Of a DNA stretch of 64,000 bases, positions 9,222 through 18,681 are shown in pieces (positions within the stretch are counted from its first letter, which is position 1; every line of letters begins with the position of its first letter). The notes beneath the pieces were generated by a model. The model did no database searches. It worked only from the letters and a program-made list of their open reading frames with translations, and was not told the DNA's origin. The stretch spans positions 1-64,000 of the forward strand of contig NZ_JMLH01000005.1 in NCBI RefSeq assembly GCF_000686665.1. The letters run 5' to 3'. Source of the DNA: Thomasclavelia saccharogumia DSM 17460 (lineage in GTDB: Bacteria; Bacillota_I; Bacilli_A; Erysipelotrichales; Coprobacillaceae). Both the position numbers and the translations under genes were made by a program.

Positions 9222-9890
9222 CTAACTATCCACCTTTGAAAAAATATAACCACTTTTACGAATAGTCTTTATATAATTTAATGGAGATATTAATTTACGA
9301 ACTTTTTTTACATAAGTATCGACAGCTCTACCATCACCATAATAATCATATCCCCATAGATCATTTAGCAACTGTTCTCTAGTTAATAAACGATCATGAT
9401 GTTTAATAAAATAAGCCAGCATAGCATATTCTTTTGGCGCAAATTTTATTTTTTGATTTGCAATCATAACTTGATGAAAATTACAATCAAGAGTGATTTC
9501 ACCAAATTTAATGATATCATCAGTATCTTTATGATAAGTACGTTTAATTATCGCTAAACATTTAGCATATAAAATGGATGGTTTAAAAGGTTTAGTAATA
9601 TAATCATCTGCTCCTAACTCATAGGCTAATAGCTGATTGTCATCTAATGACAAAGCACTGATAAAAATAATTGGGAGATTTGAAGAATTTCTAATTTGCT
9701 TACAAACCTCATAACCATCTATACCAGGCATCATGATGTCTAATAAAATTAAACTAATATCTTCATTAATTAAATTCAATGCTTCATAACCATTTGTTGC
9801 TTCAATAACTTTAATTTCACGTTTATTAAAATATTCTGATATAAAATCACGAACTAGTTTTTCATCTTCTACTAATAAAATTTGATACAT
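9222..9890 (-). CDS. OmpR/PhoB-family response regulator
   Basis: The receiver domain has LVEDEKLV at the acidic pocket, LILLDIMMPGIDGYE with the phosphoacceptor Asp, FISALS, and DDYITKPFKP with the conserved Lys. The C-terminal winged-helix domain (LTREQLLNDLWGYDYYGDGRAVDTYVKKVRKLI) is OmpR-type. At 222 residues it is of normal length. GGAGGG precedes the ATG. It is first in the operon with the degenerate sensor and the intact kinase. Its stop lies directly before the next gene's ATG. Confidence 0.92.
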   Translation of the reverse strand: MYQILLVEDEKLVRDFISEYFNKREIKVIEATNGYEALNLINEDISLILLDIMMPGIDGYEVCKQIRNSSNLPIIFISALSLDDNQLLAYELGADDYITKPFKPSILYAKCLAIIKRTYHKDTDDIIKFGEITLDCNFHQVMIANQKIKFAPKEYAMLAYFIKHHDRLLTREQLLNDLWGYDYYGDGRAVDTYVKKVRKLISPLNYIKTIRKSGYIFSKVDS

Positions 9891-9963
9891 AATATTTCCC
9901 TCCTGTTATTATTGTACCATTAATTAGTGTAAATAAAGTGAATGATAGTAAATTAATTAATAT

Positions 9964-9985
9964 AAAAACCCCGATAGGGGTTATT
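9964..9985 (-). terminator. Intrinsic terminator of the ArsC-like / phospholipase-like operon
   Basis: On the minus strand, AACCCC, TAT, GGGG forms a GC-rich hairpin followed by a run of five T. The 5' arm overlaps the stop codon of the gene at 9981-10766. Confidence 0.85.
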
Positions 9986-10766
9986 TATAATTTACATTAA
10001 ATCTTTTAGATAAAGAATTATTGTTTTTAAGAGCGTCAATGAAATCATATATGCTTGTTATCGATTCATCAATACTTTTATTAAATAAGTCTTCAAGATA
10101 ATTAATATAAGGAATAATTTTTTTATTAGCTCGATAATTAACAATAAATCCTTGAAATCTTTTATAAGTAAAAGAAATAAGCAAAACAAAATAAATCAAA
10201 CCTCTTTTATATAGTTGCGGAGCAACTAATAGACGATCATAAAATTTCATTCCTTTAAGAGACTTTTTTAAATCTTTTTTTGAAGCTTCAAAAAAAGGTT
10301 CAATCGTATCAAGAATACGATCATTGATTAAAATATGATCAGTAAGATGGGTTCTTAAAGGATCGAGACCATCTTTTAACATAAAATCACGATCTAGTTC
10401 TGTTTCAATTTCAAAATGAGTTAATTTTGTTTCCTCCATAACTATATTGATATAACCATGGCAATTGCTATCCAAAATAAAATGACAAATAAAACCGCAC
10501 AAATACGCAAATTGGGCTTCATTTTGTGATTTCTTTAATATTGATAGAGCGCGATTAAAAAAAATATAAGCTTTTTCTTGGTGCATAGCACTTCCTAAGC
10601 GATTTATTTTACTATGAATGTAGGGTCGATTGTAAAAAAGAATATCAGGACCATGTAAGCCTAAATCAAATAAATCACGATTATCAAGAATAATTTTTTT
10701 TAAAGGATATTTTAATTGGCTAATAACTTTTTTACCTAAACGATAATGACTATAAGCAGCTGGCAT
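9981..10766 (-). CDS. Zinc-dependent phospholipase C-like protein (PF00882 type)
   Basis: The protein has the spaced histidine/aspartate pattern of the zinc phospholipase C / S1-P1-like fold: AAYSHYRLGKKV, DLGLHGPDILFY, CGFICHFILDSNCHGYIN and THFEIETELDRDF. No signal peptide is visible, so it is likely cytoplasmic, as in many uncharacterised Bacillota members. The ATG shares one base with the stop codon of the upstream ArsC-like gene, and no independent ribosome binding site is seen, so translation should be coupled. The substrate is unknown; phospholipase activity is only family knowledge. Confidence 0.75.
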   Translation of the reverse strand: MPAAYSHYRLGKKVISQLKYPLKKIILDNRDLFDLGLHGPDILFYNRPYIHSKINRLGSAMHQEKAYIFFNRALSILKKSQNEAQFAYLCGFICHFILDSNCHGYINIVMEETKLTHFEIETELDRDFMLKDGLDPLRTHLTDHILINDRILDTIEPFFEASKKDLKKSLKGMKFYDRLLVAPQLYKRGLIYFVLLISFTYKRFQGFIVNYRANKKIIPYINYLEDLFNKSIDESITSIYDFIDALKNNNSLSKRFNVNYK

Positions 10767-11116
10767 TATTTCAACATATCATATTCAGCCGGTTTAAAAC
10801 CAACTAAAACTTTATCTGAAGATTCAACGATTGGTCTTTTAACTAACATACCGTCACTTGCTAGTAAAGAAAGCTGCTCATCTTCACTCATTTTTGATAA
10901 TTTATCTTTTAAATTCAATTCTCGATATTTTAGACCAGATGTATTAAAAAAACGTTTAAGCGGTAAACCGCTTTTTTTATATAATGCTAAAAGTTCGTCT
11001 TTACTTAATTTCTCTTCAACAATATGACGATCAGTATGTGCTAAGTTAAGATTATCAAGATATTTTTTTGCTTTTTTGCAAGTACTGCATTTTGGATATT
11101 CTATAAATTTTAACAT
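10766..11116 (-). CDS. ArsC/Spx-family thioredoxin-fold protein
   Basis: This 116-residue protein begins KFIEYPKCSTCKKAKKYLD, the C-x-x-C variant at the ArsC/Spx active site. It ends SDKVLVGFKPAEYDMLK, like the YffB/Spx/ArsC family (KRPIVE and VGF-x-x-x-Y). Spx proper binds RNA polymerase and ArsC reduces arsenate; these two cannot be separated here, but no arsenic genes are nearby. A clear GAGGTGA lies before the start. It is the first gene of a two-gene operon with the phospholipase-like protein. Confidence 0.8.
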   Translation of the reverse strand: MLKFIEYPKCSTCKKAKKYLDNLNLAHTDRHIVEEKLSKDELLALYKKSGLPLKRFFNTSGLKYRELNLKDKLSKMSEDEQLSLLASDGMLVKRPIVESSDKVLVGFKPAEYDMLK

Positions 11117-11219
11117 TTTATCACCTCATTTATAGTTTAACTCATTTAACTATATGATAACAACAATTAAGCTAAATTAATTCTTGATTTATCATAGATA
11201 ATGAAAAAAATTTGTCAAG

Positions 11220-11248
11220 TTGCATAGTTTAGAAATAGATGATAACAT
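11220..11248 (+). promoter_or_regulatory. Probable sigma-A promoter for the asparaginase-family gene
   Basis: TTGCAT (11220-11225) and TAACAT (11243-11248) are separated by 17 bases, about 70 bases before the start codon. Confidence 0.5.
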
Positions 11249-11317
11249 ATAAATACGTTTTTTGTTTAAAAGATATTAATAAATTCTAATGTTTAAATAA
11301 AAAGAGGAGGTAATTAT

Positions 11318-12274
11318 ATGTGGGGAATTATTGCCACATGGAAAATGGCACTGGATGGAGTCGAAAAAGCAACGGAAATGTTAAAGAATAGTGGTGATGC
11401 TGGCGATGCAATAGAAACTGCTGTTAAAGAAGTAGAAGATTTTCCATATTATAAATCAGTAGGTTTTGGCGGTTTGCCAAACGAAGAAATGGAAGTTGAA
11501 TTAGATGCTGCTTATATGGATGGAGATACGTTAGATATTGGAGCCGTAGCAGCTATTAAAGATTATGCCAATCCAGTTGCTATTGCAAGACGTTTATCAA
11601 AAGAAAAAGTAAATAATCTATTAGTTGGTCAAGGAGGCGAAAAATATGCTCATAAAGCCGGTTTTGAACGAAAAAACATGTTAACTGAGCGAGCTAAAAT
11701 TCATTATCATAATCGTATCAAAGAAGTTCGAGAGCAAGAAATAAAGCCTTATACAGGTCATGATACAGTGGGAATGGTATGTTTAGATATGCAAGGGAAA
11801 ATGACCTCAGCTACTTCAACAAGTGGTTTGTTTATGAAAAAGGCGGGACGCGTTGGAGATTCTCCGCTTGCAGGGTCTGGTTTTTACGTTGATAGTAAAG
11901 TTGGCGGAGCAAGTGCTACTGGCTTAGGTGAAGATATTATGAAAGGTTGTATGTCATATGAAATTGTTCGCTTAATGAAAGAAGGGATGCATCCCCAAGA
12001 AGCCTGTGAAAAAGCAGTTGATATGTTTGATCAAGAGTTAAGAGAACGTCGCGGTCAAGCAGGTGATATTTCAGTGATTGCCATGAATAATCAAGGACAA
12101 TGGGGTGCTGCAACTAATATTGAAGGTTTTTCGTTTGTTGTTGCAACAGCAAAACAAAAACCGATAGTTTACTTAACTAAGAAAATTGATGGTAAATATA
12201 TTCACGAAGCTGCCAGTCAAGAATGGTTAGATAATTATATGACAGCGAGAATGGCACCATTAGTTAAAAAATAA
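11318..12274 (+). CDS. N4-(beta-N-acetylglucosaminyl)-L-asparaginase / isoaspartyl peptidase family
   Basis: This is an Ntn-hydrolase of the plant-type asparaginase/glycosylasparaginase family, which self-cleaves to expose a threonine nucleophile. The motif GHDTVGMVCLD places that Thr at residue 150. The oxyanion and substrate region follows (GRVGDSPLAGSGFYVD and GASATGLGEDIMKG). No signal peptide is seen, so it is cytoplasmic, and 318 residues is normal. A strong GAGGAGG precedes the ATG. It may trim Asn-linked glycan remnants or isoaspartyl peptides; the exact substrate is not shown by sequence. Confidence 0.88.
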   Translation: MWGIIATWKMALDGVEKATEMLKNSGDAGDAIETAVKEVEDFPYYKSVGFGGLPNEEMEVELDAAYMDGDTLDIGAVAAIKDYANPVAIARRLSKEKVNNLLVGQGGEKYAHKAGFERKNMLTERAKIHYHNRIKEVREQEIKPYTGHDTVGMVCLDMQGKMTSATSTSGLFMKKAGRVGDSPLAGSGFYVDSKVGGASATGLGEDIMKGCMSYEIVRLMKEGMHPQEACEKAVDMFDQELRERRGQAGDISVIAMNNQGQWGAATNIEGFSFVVATAKQKPIVYLTKKIDGKYIHEAASQEWLDNYMTARMAPLVKK

Positions 12275-12286
12275 TGAGATGTAAGA

Positions 12287-12316
12287 AAAGATATAACTTG
12301 ATTTATATCTTTTTTT
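12287..12316 (+). terminator. Intrinsic terminator after the asparaginase-family gene
   Basis: AAAGATAT (12287-12294) pairs with ATATCTTT (12305-12312) and is followed by further T. Confidence 0.7.
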
Positions 12317-12423
12317 ATATTTCGTAGATTTAATAAAAATTACGCTATTAATATAAAATATATGATAAAATGACAAAAAGAAGTAATAAAAGCATTTAAT
12401 TATTCCTAAAATGGAGGAAACAT

Positions 12424-13767
12424 ATGAATAATAAAATAAATAAAGAAGAGTTAAAGAAAATCTTATTAAGTGACGATATTGAAAAAATAAAGAAAATAAT
12501 TGCTAATATTCATCCTGCAGATATTTTAGATATTCTTCATGAAGATGAAAATAGTATAAAAAAGTTAATGGATAATTTACCTAATAGTGTTGTAGCTAGT
12601 GTTATTGAAGAAGAAGATGATGAAGATGATCAATATGAATTACTAAAATTATTTTCAGATTTCAAACAACGTAAAATATTAGACGAAATGGCTAATGATG
12701 AAATTACTGATTTAGTTGGCGAGTTAGAAGAAAAAGAAAAGCAGGATATTTTAAACAAAATGGATAAAGACGATAAAGAAGATGTTGAACGTCTATTGAC
12801 ATTTGAACCAGATACTGCTGGTGGTATAATGACTACGGAATATATAAGTATTCGAGCTTTAAATACAGTTGAAAAAACTCTTAAATATTTACAAGAAAAT
12901 ATAGAACAAGATGCGGCTTATTATTTATATGTAGTTGATTTCCAAAATATCTTAAAAGGAGTTGTTTCACTTCGAGATATCGTTACTAACTCTTTTGATA
13001 CTAAAATAATCGATATTACTAATCCTAATGTGAAAACGATCATGTATAATGAAGATCAAGAAGAAGTAGCGAAAAAATTTCAAAAATATGGCTTTATTTT
13101 AATGCCGGTAGTTGATGAAATGGATCATTTATTAGGAGTAATTGAATTTGATGATATTATCGATGTAATTCAAGAAGAAAATACAGAAGATATTAATTTA
13201 TTAGGTGGTGTTGATTCTGAAGAACGTTTAGATTCAACTGTTAGTGAATCATTTAAAAGTCGGATACCGTGGTTAATAGTTAATTTATTTACAGCTGTTT
13301 TAGCAGCTTCGGTAGTTAGCTTTTTTGAAGGAACAATTGCTCAAGTAGTTACGTTGGCAACTGTTATGCCTATTGTTACGGGAATGGGCGGTAATGCAGG
13401 AACTCAATCTTTAACAATTGTTGTTAGAGGATTATCATTAGGTGAACTAACAAAAGAAAATGCAATTAAAATCATGCTTAAAGAAATTGCAGTTGGATTT
13501 ATTAGTGGGATAGTTATTGGAATTTTAGTTGCTTTAGGCTCAATGGTTTTTGAAGGTAATCCTATATTTGGTGTTGTTACTGGATTAGCGATGTTTTTAA
13601 ATATGATTTTAGCAAATATCGCAGGTTATTTTATTCCTGTAATTTTAGAAAAATTACATATTGATCCCGCTCTTGCAAGTGGGGTCTTTGTAACAACAGT
13701 TACCGATGTCCTTGGTTTTTTCTTTTTTCTTGGGCTAGCAACAATATTTTTACCTTATTTAATTTAA
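12424..13767 (+). CDS. mgtE: MgtE-type magnesium transporter
   Basis: The N-terminal MgtE_N superhelical domain (about 1-130, with HPADILDILHE and FEPDTAGGIMTTEYI) is followed by two CBS domains (about 135-255). The C-terminal membrane pore domain (about 280-447) carries the conserved VTLATVMPIVTGMGGNAGTQS. Magnesium bound between the CBS and N domains closes the channel in characterised homologues. The length of 447 residues is standard. TGGAGG precedes the ATG. The leader is too short to hold an M-box riboswitch. Confidence 0.95.
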   Translation: MNNKINKEELKKILLSDDIEKIKKIIANIHPADILDILHEDENSIKKLMDNLPNSVVASVIEEEDDEDDQYELLKLFSDFKQRKILDEMANDEITDLVGELEEKEKQDILNKMDKDDKEDVERLLTFEPDTAGGIMTTEYISIRALNTVEKTLKYLQENIEQDAAYYLYVVDFQNILKGVVSLRDIVTNSFDTKIIDITNPNVKTIMYNEDQEEVAKKFQKYGFILMPVVDEMDHLLGVIEFDDIIDVIQEENTEDINLLGGVDSEERLDSTVSESFKSRIPWLIVNLFTAVLAASVVSFFEGTIAQVVTLATVMPIVTGMGGNAGTQSLTIVVRGLSLGELTKENAIKIMLKEIAVGFISGIVIGILVALGSMVFEGNPIFGVVTGLAMFLNMILANIAGYFIPVILEKLHIDPALASGVFVTTVTDVLGFFFFLGLATIFLPYLI

Positions 13768-13789
13768 TATGAAGAGGAGAAAAACTACT

Positions 13790-13963
13790 ATGGAAGAAAA
13801 ATTAGATGAAATAATAGTATTATTAAAGAATATCGATTCTAAATTAGATGTTTTAGTTAGTGATAAACAGGCACAAATGTTAAAACCTAGTAATGAGGCT
13901 ATCTTAAAACAATTTGAAGAAACAGAAAAACTGTTTAATAAAGTTATGAATAAAGGAAAATAA
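13790..13963 (+). CDS. Small coiled-coil protein, unknown function (57 aa)
   Basis: This charged, helical peptide starts MEEKLDEIIVLLKNIDSKLD, with a heptad-like spacing of I/L residues, and ends in a lysine-rich tail. I recognise no family. I prefer the ATG at 13790, with AGAGGAGA at the right distance; an upstream in-frame ATG (13769) overlaps that ribosome binding site. It follows mgtE closely and may be cotranscribed with it. Confidence 0.55.
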   Translation: MEEKLDEIIVLLKNIDSKLDVLVSDKQAQMLKPSNEAILKQFEETEKLFNKVMNKGK

Positions 13964-14038
13964 TATTTTAATTCTTTCAATTTTGTAAGTTTACAATAAT
14001 ATTGAATAAAATATAGTACAATATATATGGGTGATTTA

Positions 14039-14698
14039 ATGAAAATATTAATAATTGAAGATGATTTAGAATTACGGGAAGAATTAAAAATATTATTAGA
14101 TAATAATGGTTATCATGGAATAATTTTACAAAGACTCGATAATGCTTTAGAAGAAATAATTAAAATAGCTCCTGATTTAATTTTATTGGACATTAAGTTA
14201 CCATATTTAAATGGACAACAACTGTTAAAGCAGTTAAGAAAAAAATCTAGTATTCCTGTAATCATGGTTACAAGTAAAGATAGTGAGATGGATGAAATTT
14301 TAGCGATGAGTTATGGAGCAGATGATTATATTACAAAACCGTATAATCCAACGATTTTATTATTGCATATCGAAGCTGTTTTTAAGAGATTGCAAAATAA
14401 AGAAACTAAATTATATTATCAAGGTGTTAATGTTGATTTGTCAAAAAGCGTTTTAGAGAAGAATGATCACGAATTATTACTGAGTAAAAATGAAATGAGT
14501 ATTTTTTATTTTTTGTTAGTTAATCAAGGAAAAATCGTAAGTCGCGATGAAATTATGAATTATTTATGGGGAACTAATAAATTTATTGATGATAACACTT
14601 TGACAGTTAATATGACAAGATTGAAGAAAAAACTTGTAAAGATTGGCTTAATTGATGTAATTGAAACAAGAAGAGACCAAGGATATATTTTAATATGA
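14039..14698 (+). CDS. BceR-like OmpR-family response regulator
   Basis: The receiver domain has IIEDDLELREELK, LILLDIKLPYLNGQQ (phosphoacceptor Asp), MVTSKDSEMDE and DDYITKPYNP. The winged-helix domain ends VNMTRLKKKLVKIG...ETRRDQGYILI, as in BceR/GraR regulators. The chosen ATG has GGGTGA four to five bases upstream. Its stop overlaps the kinase start (ATGA). Adjacency to a short-loop kinase and to a BceAB-type transporter identifies it as the regulator of a peptide-antibiotic sensing and resistance module. Confidence 0.88.
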   Translation: MKILIIEDDLELREELKILLDNNGYHGIILQRLDNALEEIIKIAPDLILLDIKLPYLNGQQLLKQLRKKSSIPVIMVTSKDSEMDEILAMSYGADDYITKPYNPTILLLHIEAVFKRLQNKETKLYYQGVNVDLSKSVLEKNDHELLLSKNEMSIFYFLLVNQGKIVSRDEIMNYLWGTNKFIDDNTLTVNMTRLKKKLVKIGLIDVIETRRDQGYILI

Positions 14699-15705
14699 AA
14701 ATACGAAGTTATATAAAAGATAAATTTGTTGATTTTATTTTATGGTTTTTGATGATTTTAATAATTGAATTATTTTTGATTATGTTTAAAGTGGTAAATA
14801 GTTTGATTATTGTTATTTCAATAACTTTGATAATATTTATGGTCATTATTTATAGTTATGATTATTATCGAAAAAAAGAGTTTTATCAGGACTTTAATAC
14901 TAAATTAAAACAGTTAGATAATAAATGTTTGATTACTGAATTAATCAAAAAACCAGATTTTTTAGAAGGACAAATATTATGTGATTCATTATATGAAATT
15001 GATAAATCAATGTATGAAGAAATTGAAACTTATTTTCAAAATATAAAAGATTTTAAAGAATATATCGAATTATGGATTCATGAAGTAAAACTGCCTATTG
15101 CTAGTAGTAAGTTAATGATTCATAATCATGAAACTAATGAAAGAAAATTAAAAGAACAAATTAATAGAATTGAAAATTATGTTGAACAAGTATTATACTA
15201 TACGCGATTAGAAAATAGTGAACAAGATTATTTATTAAAAAAATGTAATTTAAAAGATATTATAAATAATGTAATAAAAAGAAATCAAGATAGTTTTTTG
15301 TATCAAAAAATTAGGATAAAAATAGGTGATATTAATAAAACTGTTTTAAGTGATAGTAAGTGGCTTGAATTTATTATTAATCAGATCGTTAGTAATAGTA
15401 TTAAATATCGTGGAAAAGAGAATTGTAAAATTAGTTTTAATGTAATCAAAAAAGAAAATATTATTTTAGAAATCATTGATAATGGAATAGGTATTGATCA
15501 AACAGATATAAAATATATCTTTGATAAATCTTTTACGGGGAATAATGGTCGTTTAGTATCTAGTTCAACAGGTATGGGCCTTTATATTTCAAAATCATTA
15601 TGCGATAAATTAGGACATAAGATCATGATCGAATCAAAGGTTCAACAATATACCAAAGTGAGTATTTGTTTTGAAGATGAAGAGTATTACAGAATCGTAA
15701 GGTAA
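14695..15705 (+). CDS. BceS-like intramembrane-sensing histidine kinase
   Basis: Two transmembrane helices (about 13-31 and 38-56) are joined by a very short loop, the hallmark of intramembrane-sensing kinases that get their signal from the BceAB transporter. The H-box is WIHEVKLPIASS. The ATPase domain has the N-box (IINQIVSNSIKYRGKE), IIDNGIGI and STGMGLYISK. It overlaps the regulator by four bases. A strong terminator or operator hairpin follows directly. Confidence 0.9.
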   Translation: MKIRSYIKDKFVDFILWFLMILIIELFLIMFKVVNSLIIVISITLIIFMVIIYSYDYYRKKEFYQDFNTKLKQLDNKCLITELIKKPDFLEGQILCDSLYEIDKSMYEEIETYFQNIKDFKEYIELWIHEVKLPIASSKLMIHNHETNERKLKEQINRIENYVEQVLYYTRLENSEQDYLLKKCNLKDIINNVIKRNQDSFLYQKIRIKIGDINKTVLSDSKWLEFIINQIVSNSIKYRGKENCKISFNVIKKENIILEIIDNGIGIDQTDIKYIFDKSFTGNNGRLVSSSTGMGLYISKSLCDKLGHKIMIESKVQQYTKVSICFEDEEYYRIVR

Positions 15706-15743
15706 TTGTAAGATACATCGATGTTACTACAATTACTTTTTTT
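15702..15743 (+). terminator. Strong hairpin with T-run between kinase and transporter; may also be the BceR-type operator
   Basis: GTAATTGTA (15702-15710) pairs with TACAATTAC (15728-15736) and encloses the palindrome ACATCGATGT (15715-15724). Seven T follow. A TATAAT -10 element lies at 15745-15750 with no good -35, so the dyad is well placed for an activator at the transporter promoter. Confidence 0.7.
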
Positions 15744-15770
15744 CTATAATAAAAGCAAGGAGGATGAAAT

Positions 15771-16538
15771 ATGGAAAATGTATTAGTAATTGAAAATATT
15801 AGTAAATATTATGGTAATAAAAGTAATCTTACCAAAGCTTTAAGTAATATTTCATTGAATATTGCTAAAGGTGATTTTATTGCGATTATGGGAGCGAGTG
15901 GTTCTGGCAAAACGACTTTACTTAATGTGATTTCTACAATTGATAGAGTAACAGCTGGCCATATATATCTTGAAAAAAAGGATATTACAAGATTGAAAGG
16001 AAATGAACTAGATAAATTTAGAAGAGAAGAACTAGGATTTATTTTTCAAGATTTTAATTTATTAGATACTTTGACGGCATATGAAAATATTGCTCTAGCT
16101 TTACAGATTCTAAAAGTTAAAGCAAAAGAAATAGATATTAGAGTCAATGATGCTGCAAAAAAACTAAATATTAGTGATATCTTAAACAAATATCCCTATG
16201 AAATATCAGGTGGACAAAAGCAAAGAGTTGCGTGTGCTAGAGCAATAGTGACTAATCCTAAACTAATTTTAGCAGATGAACCAACAGGAGCATTAGATTC
16301 GAAAAGTTCTAAAATGTTATTAGAAAGTTTTCAACAATTAAATAATGATTATCATACAACTATTTTGATGGTAACTCATGATGTTTTTAGTGCTAGTTAT
16401 GCTTCTAGAGTTATTTTTATAAAAGATGGAAAAATTTTTAATGAGCTTGATCGGGGAAATGATGAGCGAAAGATATTTTTTGAAAGAATTATTGATGTTG
16501 TCTCAATTTTAGGAGGCGATGTAAACGATGTTATTTAA
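15771..16538 (+). CDS. BceA-like ABC transporter ATPase
   Basis: The Walker A motif is GASGSGKTTLLN, with Q-loop IFQDFNLLDTLTAYENI, signature [15 protein letters not shown], Walker B LILADEPTGALD and switch His in VTHDVFSASYA. The 255-residue MacB/LolD-like ATPase pairs with the permease that begins eleven bases before its stop. In Bce systems the pair frees lipid II-cycle intermediates from peptide antibiotics and also signals to the kinase. AGGAGG lies upstream. Confidence 0.93.
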   Translation: MENVLVIENISKYYGNKSNLTKALSNISLNIAKGDFIAIMGASGSGKTTLLNVISTIDRVTAGHIYLEKKDITRLKGNELDKFRREELGFIFQDFNLLDTLTAYENIALALQILKVKAKEIDIRVNDAAKKLNISDILNKYPYEISGGQKQRVACARAIVTNPKLILADEPTGALDSKSSKMLLESFQQLNNDYHTTILMVTHDVFSASYASRVIFIKDGKIFNELDRGNDERKIFFERIIDVVSILGGDVNDVI

Positions 16539-18504
16539 TTTGGTTTTAAAAAATATTAGAAAAAGTTTTAAAGATTATGCAATATATTTTTTTACATTAG
16601 TATTAGGAGTAGCAATTTTTTATATTTTTAATTCACTTGAAAGCCAAACTGTAATGTTATCTTTAACTAAATCTACAAAAGATATAATTGAATTAATGAC
16701 AAAAATAATATCTGGACTTAGTGTTTTTGTATCATTTGTATTAGGTTTTTTAATTATTTATGCTAATCAATTTTTAATCAAACGACGAAAAAAAGAATTT
16801 GGTATATATATGACATTAGGAATGTCAAAAAGACAAATCTCTAAAATATTATTAGGGGAAACAATTTGTATTGGTCTTATTTCTCTTATTATTGGATTAT
16901 TTATCGGAATTATCTTATCGCAGGTAATGTCGATTATCGTAGGTGGTATGTTTGATGCTGATATGGATAAATTTGTATTTGTTTTTTCAAATAGTACATG
17001 TATTAAAACAATTATATATTTTGGAATAATGTATCTGCTGGTAATGCTTTTTAATACTATTCAAATTAGTAAATGCAAATTAATCGATTTATTAGCTGCA
17101 GACAAAAAAAGTGAAGAAATAAAATTAAAAAATACGTTTTTTTGCAGTCTAGTTTTTATCTTTTCAATATGTTTATTGATTTATGCATATTATAATGTAA
17201 CAGCTGGTGCCAGTAATTTAGATACAACATTTTCAGTTTTGTTACAAATGTTGTATGGTTTTATAGCAACGTTTTTAATTTTTTGGTCGTTATCAGGACT
17301 ATTAATAAAAGTAGTAACTTCATTAAAAGGAGTATATTTTAAGAATCTTAATAGTTTTACACTAAAAGAAATCAGTAGTAAAATAAATACTACAGTATTT
17401 TCTACAACGATTATTTGTTTAATGCTATTTGTTACAATTTGTATTTTTTCCACGGCTTTTACTTTGAATAATAATACTAAAAATGTGATGAATGAATTAG
17501 TACCTGCTGATATACAAATTAGTACAAATACCCATAATTCAATTAAACAAGAACTATTGAATAATAAAATAAATGTAACAGAAGATTTTAAAGAAGTTCT
17601 AGAATTTAATGTTTATCAAAGTAATCAATTAACACTGAGAGATACCTATGGTAATGAATTTACAGATGCAACAGAAAAATATTTAAATACTTCTGAAGAA
17701 ATTGTAAAATTGAGTGATTATAATAAATTAGCAAAACTCTATAATCTTCCAACATATAATTTAAAAGATGAATATGTGGTTGTTTGTAATTATGAAAATA
17801 CCGAATATGTTAGAAATAATCTTTTACAAAATAAACCAGATATTTATCTGAATGGAAAACAGTATCGTAGTAAATTTAATCAATGTCAAGATGGTTTTTT
17901 AATAATGTCATCTAGTCATATGAATGGTGGTTTTTATGTAGTACCAGATGAAGCTGTTGAAAATATGGAAGTAAGCAGCAGCTATTTAGTGGCTAATTAT
18001 AATGTCAGTAGTAAAAAAGAATATGATAAAATTATTGTCAATAAAATTCCTAAACTTAGTGATAATGGCTTATTAGTAAATACACGCTTAGATATTTATA
18101 GTACAACAATTGGTATGGGAGCAATGGTTATTTTTGTTGGTTTATATCTTGGAATAGTTTTCTTGATTTCCAGTGCTGCAATTATCGCTTTGAAAGAATT
18201 ATCACAAAGTATTGATAACAAAAGGAAATATCAAACGCTTAAAAAAATAGGAGTTAGTAATAAAATGATGAATAAATCATTATTTAGACAGATAGCTGTT
18301 TATTTCAGTTTTCCATTGATTTTGGCTATTATTCACTCTATTTTTGGGATTCAAGTATGTAGAATAATGATTAGTTCTACTACAGTATCGTTTGATAGTT
18401 TGATTAATAGTATTCTAATAACAGCATTTATATTAATTTTAATTTATGGTGGCTATTTTTTAGTTACATATTGGTGTAGTAAAAATATTATTAATGATGA
18501 ATAA
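16528..18504 (+). CDS. BceB-like ABC permease (FtsX-type)
   Basis: The 658-residue membrane protein has the Bce-type layout: an N-terminal helix, FtsX-like helices (about 55-170), further helices (about 200-310) and a large extracellular domain (about 320-525). Three C-terminal helices end in VTYWCSK. FtsX motifs include KRRKKEFGIYMTLGMSKRQI and KRKYQTLKKIGVSNKMM. The extracellular domain between helices VII and VIII is the antibiotic-sensing part in characterised systems. Which peptide is recognised (bacitracin-like or host peptide) cannot be read from sequence. Confidence 0.92.
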   Translation: MLFNLVLKNIRKSFKDYAIYFFTLVLGVAIFYIFNSLESQTVMLSLTKSTKDIIELMTKIISGLSVFVSFVLGFLIIYANQFLIKRRKKEFGIYMTLGMSKRQISKILLGETICIGLISLIIGLFIGIILSQVMSIIVGGMFDADMDKFVFVFSNSTCIKTIIYFGIMYLLVMLFNTIQISKCKLIDLLAADKKSEEIKLKNTFFCSLVFIFSICLLIYAYYNVTAGASNLDTTFSVLLQMLYGFIATFLIFWSLSGLLIKVVTSLKGVYFKNLNSFTLKEISSKINTTVFSTTIICLMLFVTICIFSTAFTLNNNTKNVMNELVPADIQISTNTHNSIKQELLNNKINVTEDFKEVLEFNVYQSNQLTLRDTYGNEFTDATEKYLNTSEEIVKLSDYNKLAKLYNLPTYNLKDEYVVVCNYENTEYVRNNLLQNKPDIYLNGKQYRSKFNQCQDGFLIMSSSHMNGGFYVVPDEAVENMEVSSSYLVANYNVSSKKEYDKIIVNKIPKLSDNGLLVNTRLDIYSTTIGMGAMVIFVGLYLGIVFLISSAAIIALKELSQSIDNKRKYQTLKKIGVSNKMMNKSLFRQIAVYFSFPLILAIIHSIFGIQVCRIMISSTTVSFDSLINSILITAFILILIYGGYFLVTYWCSKNIINDE

Positions 18505-18577
18505 ATTTTTAGTCTTAAAAATATTCGAAAAAGAAAATAGAAAAGACAGGAGACTATTAATTGTATTAATTGAATCT

Positions 18578-18610
18578 AAAGAGTAGTGGTAACACTGCTC
18601 TTTAATTTTT
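18578..18610 (+). terminator. Intrinsic terminator after the Bce permease
   Basis: AAAGAGTAGTG (18578-18588) pairs with CACTGCTCTTT (18593-18603) around GTAA, allowing one G-T pair. AATTTTT follows. Confidence 0.85.
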
Positions 18611-18681
18611 GAAAAATATTAAAAAGGATTAAATAGTTATATAATATTTTAAGTAAAATTATAAACTAAATTATATATAAC

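Noticed and set aside
12317-12423. M-box magnesium riboswitch before mgtE
   Set aside because: Only about 110 bases of unstructured AT-rich leader; too short and no M-box core.
17190-17453. Minus-strand open frame inside the Bce permease
   Set aside because: Lies wholly within a well-supported gene on the other strand; no start signals.
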